Assembly (NCBI GenBank): GCA_018136815.1
Contig: CM030940.1
Coordinates: 1,260,313 to 1,324,312, forward strand
Length of the DNA: 64,000 nt
DNA from: Isochrysis galbana
Taxonomy: Eukaryota > Haptophyta > Isochrysidales > Isochrysidaceae
Direction: 5' to 3'
Shown: in pieces, positions 59,694-64,000 of the stretch
Layout: every line of letters starts with the position of its first letter
How positions within the stretch are numbered: the first letter of the stretch is position 1
Position numbers and translations under genes: made by a program
Notes under the pieces: model-generated
The model's input: the letters and a program-made list of their open reading frames with translations, nothing else
What the model was told of the DNA's origin: nothing
Databases searched by the model: none

Positions 59694-62022
59694 GTTATTG
59701 GGCGTTCTGCATGGCCCAACTCTCGATCCGCGCGTCACACGAGCGTCGCACGAGGTTCTGCATCCGTTGCTTTGAGATTCGCATCGCCGGAGCAGAGGCC
59801 GAGCGTTAATTAGCGCTGCGGCTTCGCCGCGTGTTACTTTTTTGGGTGAAGTCTTACGTCCGCTATCATACGGCATAGATGTCCGTCCCTCGTTCGATCG
59901 TATCGAATCATGTCAAATACGGAATCAGTTGAGCAATATCATACGTCAGATTGTGGATGTAGATGCGCGCCTTGAGGGAGGCCTTCTCTCTCCCCTCTCA
60001 TGCTCTCCTGCGGCACGCGCGATGGCGCGCTTGCGGCCCCCTTTGTTCCGAATCTGCCTCCGAGCCACCCACGAACGATAACTTATGGATAACCCCGAAT
60101 CCCGCCAATCCCGTAGCCCTCCCGAGTCCAACCAAGAGCCCAACTTCACTACCTCACCGAGCCCCACCACCCAGTCCGCCGTTTGTTTTGTCGAGCCCCA
60201 TCCGCCGACTAGGTCTCCGGCGACCACCCCTTCGACGGGAGTGTTCACCTTCGGCCCCCTTCCTTCCGAAATTCAGCGCGAGCCACCCGCGAACGCTGCT
60301 ACCCGTCCCGTCCAAACCCGAGCCCCGTTATCCGAGCCACCGAGTACCGAGTCCACGTACAAGCCGGCGCCGAACCCTTCGGCGGCCGCCGCCCCACCTA
60401 GATCCGAGCAACCGTTCCAGCCCACGCTGCCCTCGGTCATTCACCCCAAGGAAGGGAACGCACGCCTCCGTTCCCCCTTCGTCCGAGTTTTGTTGGATCA
60501 AGCTCGCGCTTGATCGTGGGGCAAGTCTCAGCGGGGCTAGGGCATGGAGTGAAGAGAAGTCTTGAGAGAGGGGGGGAAAGGGCGCGCTACATCGCGGCGA
60601 CGACCCACGAAACACCACCCCACATCACTCACTCACCAACAAGAAAACTCCGAAAACTAACGCAACATCGCACAAACAAACCACAAACCAATGAAACAAA
60701 TAAGGACAAACGAACAAATGCGGCGTGCAATGCGGCGGAGCTTCGAGGCAACTCATTGGCAAAAACAAAACTCACTCAATTTTTCTCACACACTACACAT
60801 TGATCTCTCTCTCTCTCCTCTTTTTCTGGTAAGCGCTCCTGGTTCCGCTCATTAGAGGGGGTTCGTTTAACGTATGTTTCCGGCCTGTTACCGTGAATGT
60901 TTGAGTGCAGAGTGTTGATTTGTGTTTTTGTACCCACTGTATCGCCTGTTGGTGAACTGTAGCCCCCTGAGTACCCCCAAGCCCCGAGTCTTCCGAGTCA
61001 TCCTTTCGAGTCTACGAGTCCCTACGAGTCTTAAATAAGCGGTATCTGCTCGCCGCGCCCTTTCCTACGCTCTCCGTCCCTCCGATTCGCGTTCCGAGCC
61101 ACTCTCCCGTCCATTTCACATGCCCGTCATTTATTTGCCCTCCCCGTTCTCCCGATAAGCCCGTTAGCCCGTTCCGGGCTCCCCGGATGAACCGTGCGCC
61201 GCGCTAGCCGCCGGTGCGCCCTCGCGACTCGTTTCCAAAGAGGAAACGAGCTTCGCTCCGACAACTGACCATCCGTCTCTTCCTAGTACTTTGGAAATTC
61301 AAGGCGTGGCGCTTTTGCAAGCAAGACGGACAATATGCGTCTCACCCTGGAGGCGAGGTTGCGCGAAAAGCCGCGCTCATAGAAGAAGAGAACCTTCTAC
61401 GTCCTCCGTTTGGGGGTTCAGGGGGGGTAAATAGGGGAAGAGAAGGGGGGTGTCCTGCAAGTAGAACGTATACCATCCGCATGGGAGTATTTGCCAAGAA
61501 AACAACCAAAACCTGAGGTCTGAGGTTGCAGCCTCTCGCGGAGTGAGGCGACGTTATGTGGGCCCGGATGGTGATGCTTTCCCTTCCCCCCAATAATGCT
61601 GCCCTCTGCTACCTCCCGACTCCTGAGTCTCGTTCGGCTGCGATCCGGCTCTAACTGATTTCTTGAACAGCTAGCAACTAGGTGCTATCACACATCCAAA
61701 CATTACCCAGCTACCCAGCACATTGCCAGCTCTAGTAGTGTTTCTACGTTGTGTCTACAGCAAGAGATGCCGCGGGGGCATTTGCTTCCGCGAGTGCTCT
61801 GAGGTTGTATTCCTTGAGCTCGGACCACCTGAGCAATGCGAGGGATGGAGAAAAAAACTCTTGATTGAAATGGGCCGCAAGGCTGCAGCCTTGTCAAGAC
61901 AGGCTTGAGCAAGGTGTTTTGGATGTGAGGCATGGCCCGGACATCGAGCCAAACTCTCCAACTAGTTTCCAAAAATCAACATCACGCGGAAAGAAATGTG
62001 ATGACCGTATTGCATGCGCGTG
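59694..62022 (+). repeat. Intergenic with scrambled pieces of the LTR element
   Basis: 60085-60520 encodes a Pro/Ser frame matching the N-terminal part of the methyltransferase ORF (FTTSPSPTT and GVFTFGP motifs, compare 19540-19850). Downstream, 60860-61230 matches the leader and gag start (ATGCCCGT at 61119, then GCGCTAGCCGCCGG). This order is the reverse of the element at 15-20 kb. 61300-62022 has no recognised feature apart from the 3' flank of TAN1. Confidence 0.55.
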
Positions 62023-62974
62023 TTATGGCCATGGGAAAGGGTTCGTGACGTCAAGAGGGCCACGCCACCTTGGTAGCACAGAAACCAACGCGTCGCCCTT
62101 AATGATTTCCACAAGAACGGTAGCTGCTGGCGCACGAAGGTCAACTTTGGCTTCTGGTGCCACAACGCAGACAGCGTTCGCTACCGCAGAGATCACAGTC
62201 ATCTTGTCAATGTCAGCATTATGTCGCCGACGCCACTCCACAGCGAATGTACCTTTGTACCTGCGCATTTGGACGGTCGCCTCTGAGGAAGAAGCAGCGT
62301 GGAAGGCCTCGGATCTAAAATGCCTTGAGGGGCATGATTGACTTGTTGTAACTAGGCAAGCCCATGAGGTCTCGCCGACAGGTTGGCGTGGTATACAGCT
62401 CTTACCCGCGCAGTTGCTCTAATAGAGGCGCGAGAGCCGTGGTGATAGCTTGTGATGACGCAGCGCAGATCGTTTGCACAGGAAACAGTCGGATGATGTG
62501 AGGGGCGCCCGAGTTGCCGCTCGCGGCAGCAGCGGTGAGTGCGCGCGTCGTGAGCAGTACTGGATCGTCCGCCGTCTCGCTGAATCGGATCAGCACCTGG
62601 CCGCTGCATCCAGTCTGAGCGACCGCAAAGCGGCGGCTAGCTTTGGCACCTCCCACCTCCTTGCACTCGCCCCGCAGTTGTGCAAGTTCCGAGGCGAGCG
62701 ATTCAGCGGCGCTCTTTGCCCCACCCTTTTCGCCAGACTTGTCTTCGCCGTCTGCCGCGGCCAGCTCACCTGCCCTCTCCTCGTCTTCTGCGACAAATGC
62801 TTCGAGCATGGTGAACGCCTCGCGAATCGCGCGCCTTTCCAGGTGGACATCGCACGTGAGGAGCACTCCGCGCATCCCACGCAAGTCTCCTGTCGCCGCC
62901 GCTCCCGCAAACTTGCGCCGCTTCCGCCGCTCGCCGCCCGCCCCGGCCTCGCGCCGCCGCGTGCCGCCGCCCAT
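62023..62974 (-). CDS. TAN1: TAN1/THUMPD1, THUMP-domain tRNA acetylation adaptor, two exons
   Basis: Exon 1 is 62974-62406, a 145-bp GT-AG intron (62405-62261) follows, and exon 2 is 62260-62023; 268 residues. TAN1/THUMPD1 binds tRNA and is needed with Nat10/Kre33 for ac4C12 in tRNA Ser/Leu. Seen are a basic N-terminus (ERRKRRK), RGVLLTCDVHLERRAIREAF, SLASELAQLRGE, PHIIRLFPVQTICAAS, then across the splice LRG|YKGTFAVEWRRRHN, AVANAVCVVAPEAKVDLRAP and VEIIKGDALVSVLP. The exon junction restores the THUMP-fold order known for the family. The last residues after VLP do not fit the family, so a further C-terminal exon or a divergent end is possible. The ATG at 62974 follows a long ATG-poor open stretch. 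Confidence 0.9.
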
Positions 62975-63729
62975 CGCTGGAACTGCGCACAAGTCTTCAC
63001 AGTACGCTTCCAAACAGTGCCTAGCCGCCTCCAGGGAAGGGAGGGCGTGGGTGAGCTCTCCACGAGCAGCGCCACGCGGCACTCCGCCGCAGCTCGCCGC
63101 GACGGACGGCAACCCACCGCGAGAAGAATAAGCAAGGTTCTGTTCGAGTTTTCTTGTCTGTGCTGGTTTAATCCTAGTGCCTCGGGTCCGAAGGGAGCGT
63201 GAATGCGTGAATGATGTCGAAGTACGGCGTCGAGCTGTTCTTGTCGAGCGGTGTAGGCGGAAAAGAACATCCGAAAGTTCAGGGCTAACACCTGCTATCG
63301 ACTGGGCACAGTCCACCCTTCTACTTACACCGCCCTTACGTCCCTCGCCGGTCGCCGCCTCCTTTTCCTCTTTTCCTCCTCCTCCTTCCTCGCCTTTAGG
63401 GGTGGGGAGGGAAAAAAAAAACCCGCGGGTCGCTTCTTCGGGCTGTTTTTTTCTTGAGAAACTGGGCGAATTCCCCCCTGCCCCTTTCCGTCCTTTCCGT
63501 CGCGGGGGGGGGGAGCGATGACGTCCCCGGCCCACCCTAACAGGCAGACCTTCGCCGCACTCCAGAAGGAGTGTGGCGGCGGTCCGCCCCTCCGCACGAG
63601 AGGGAATCGGTTGAGACGGTCCTAGCGGCCCTCTCACCGGTTCCTCGACGTTCCCGCCATCCTCAGAGTCCGTTATTCCTTTTTCACCTGCCAGCATCCT
63701 GGTCGCTGCCCCCACCTCACCCACACCTC
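62975..63729. other. Upstream of TAN1, with a retroposon-like piece
   Basis: At 63265-63350 a segment (AAGTTCAGGGCTAACACCTGC, then ACACCGCCCTTACGTCCCTC) resembles the LINE 3' UTR at 4040-4120. 63390-63530 holds A, T and G runs. The promoters of TAN1 (-) and of the last gene (+) should lie in this divergent region. Confidence 0.45.
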
Positions 63730-64000
63730 ATGCCCCTGCCCAGTGACATGATGAACGGCGACCCGACGCGCTCCGACGCGCATCAAGAGCGCGAAAGCAC
63801 TTATGCGGAGCTGCCCTGCCTCGCAATCACCCCAGCCGCTCGCTCCGAACCCGATGCATGCAAGGTGGAGCGCCCCCTCACCCACGCAAGTGCAAACCGC
63901 GCAGTATTCAACCTGTGCTCGGTCCAGGCGCTCGAGCAATGTTTACGACTCACAGAAACTTTCACCCCAGAGCAACGGAATCTTTTTGAGGCATTTGTTG
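63730..64000 (+). CDS. Start of an unknown gene, open at the window edge
   Basis: From ATG 63730 the frame is open for 90 codons to the end of the window (MPLPSDMMNGDPTRSDAHQE... to EQRNLFEAFV). Composition is not repetitive and the last part looks helical (SVQALEQCLRLTETF). No domain is recognisable yet. It is divergent from TAN1. Confidence 0.5.
   Translation, partial: MPLPSDMMNGDPTRSDAHQERESTYAELPCLAITPAARSEPDACKVERPLTHASANRAVFNLCSVQALEQCLRLTETFTPEQRNLFEAFV

Noticed and set aside
63016-63724. N-terminal extension of TAN1 to 63724
   Set aside because: It includes a retroposon-like scrap and simple runs; the family N-terminus starts at the ATG at 62974.
1-64000. tRNA or rRNA genes, CRISPR arrays, telomeric arrays
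   Set aside because: No cloverleaf with A and B boxes, rRNA core, regular spacer array or telomere repeat was found by eye; a covariance-model scan would be needed to exclude tRNAs.

Overview
The window is nuclear DNA of a eukaryote. Its genes carry short GT-AG introns (74 to 319 bp) and encode eukaryote-specific or mitochondrial proteins. The sequence is GC-rich and holds many 5'-structured LINE-type retroposons, TIR transposons, and GA/CT and poly-C/G tracts. A compact-gene protist or alga fits, but nothing here fixes the lineage. One 100-N assembly gap lies at 57201-57300.

Genes recognised, left to right: 3' part of a single-subunit (T7-type) organellar RNA polymerase (3-1877, +); a CCCH zinc-finger protein rebuilt here from three exons (9361-7323, -); COQ9 (12659-13596, +); ribosomal protein L12/uL11 (27437-26732, -); a TRF4/PAPD5-type non-canonical poly(A) polymerase (32723-30693, -); a MYND-finger exon and an ankyrin-like exon (39653-39255 and 40334-39984, -); a secreted or membrane TPM-domain protein (40933 onward, +); a coiled-coil protein of unknown role (43192-45240, +); a MINDY-3/4-type deubiquitinase (45796-47161, +); an unknown 342-aa protein (52975-54083, +); a cytochrome P450 cut by the gap (56033-57200, +); a TPR + J-domain co-chaperone (57418-59693, +); a TAN1/THUMPD1 tRNA-modification factor (62974-62023, -); and the start of an unknown gene at the right edge (63730-64000, +).

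Between the genes lie mobile elements. (1) An LTR-retrotransposon-like element (about 14.9-23.6 kb) has a gag ORF and a second long ORF. The second ORF carries a phage-type cytosine-C5 DNA methyltransferase-like domain upstream of a retropepsin. Its RT/integrase part is missing, and a LINE fragment lies where it should be. Rearranged leader/gag fragments recur at 51.6-52.0 kb and 60.1-61.2 kb. (2) A LINE lineage has an APE endonuclease, an RT and a C-terminal CCHC finger. Its copies begin with a tiny hairpin a few bases before the ORF1 ATG. (3) Swarms of 0.75-0.87 kb non-autonomous derivatives share 5' hairpins and 3' tails with these LINEs. Six copies have clear 12-17 bp target-site duplications. 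They carry a conserved internal RNA stem with a compensatory base change, whose strands overlap splice-site-like sequences. (4) There are two TIR element families with TA target duplications. At 2.5-6.2 kb the insertions are nested three deep.

The genes are unrelated housekeeping and regulatory loci on both strands with no operon logic. The novelty lies mainly in the mobile-element layer.
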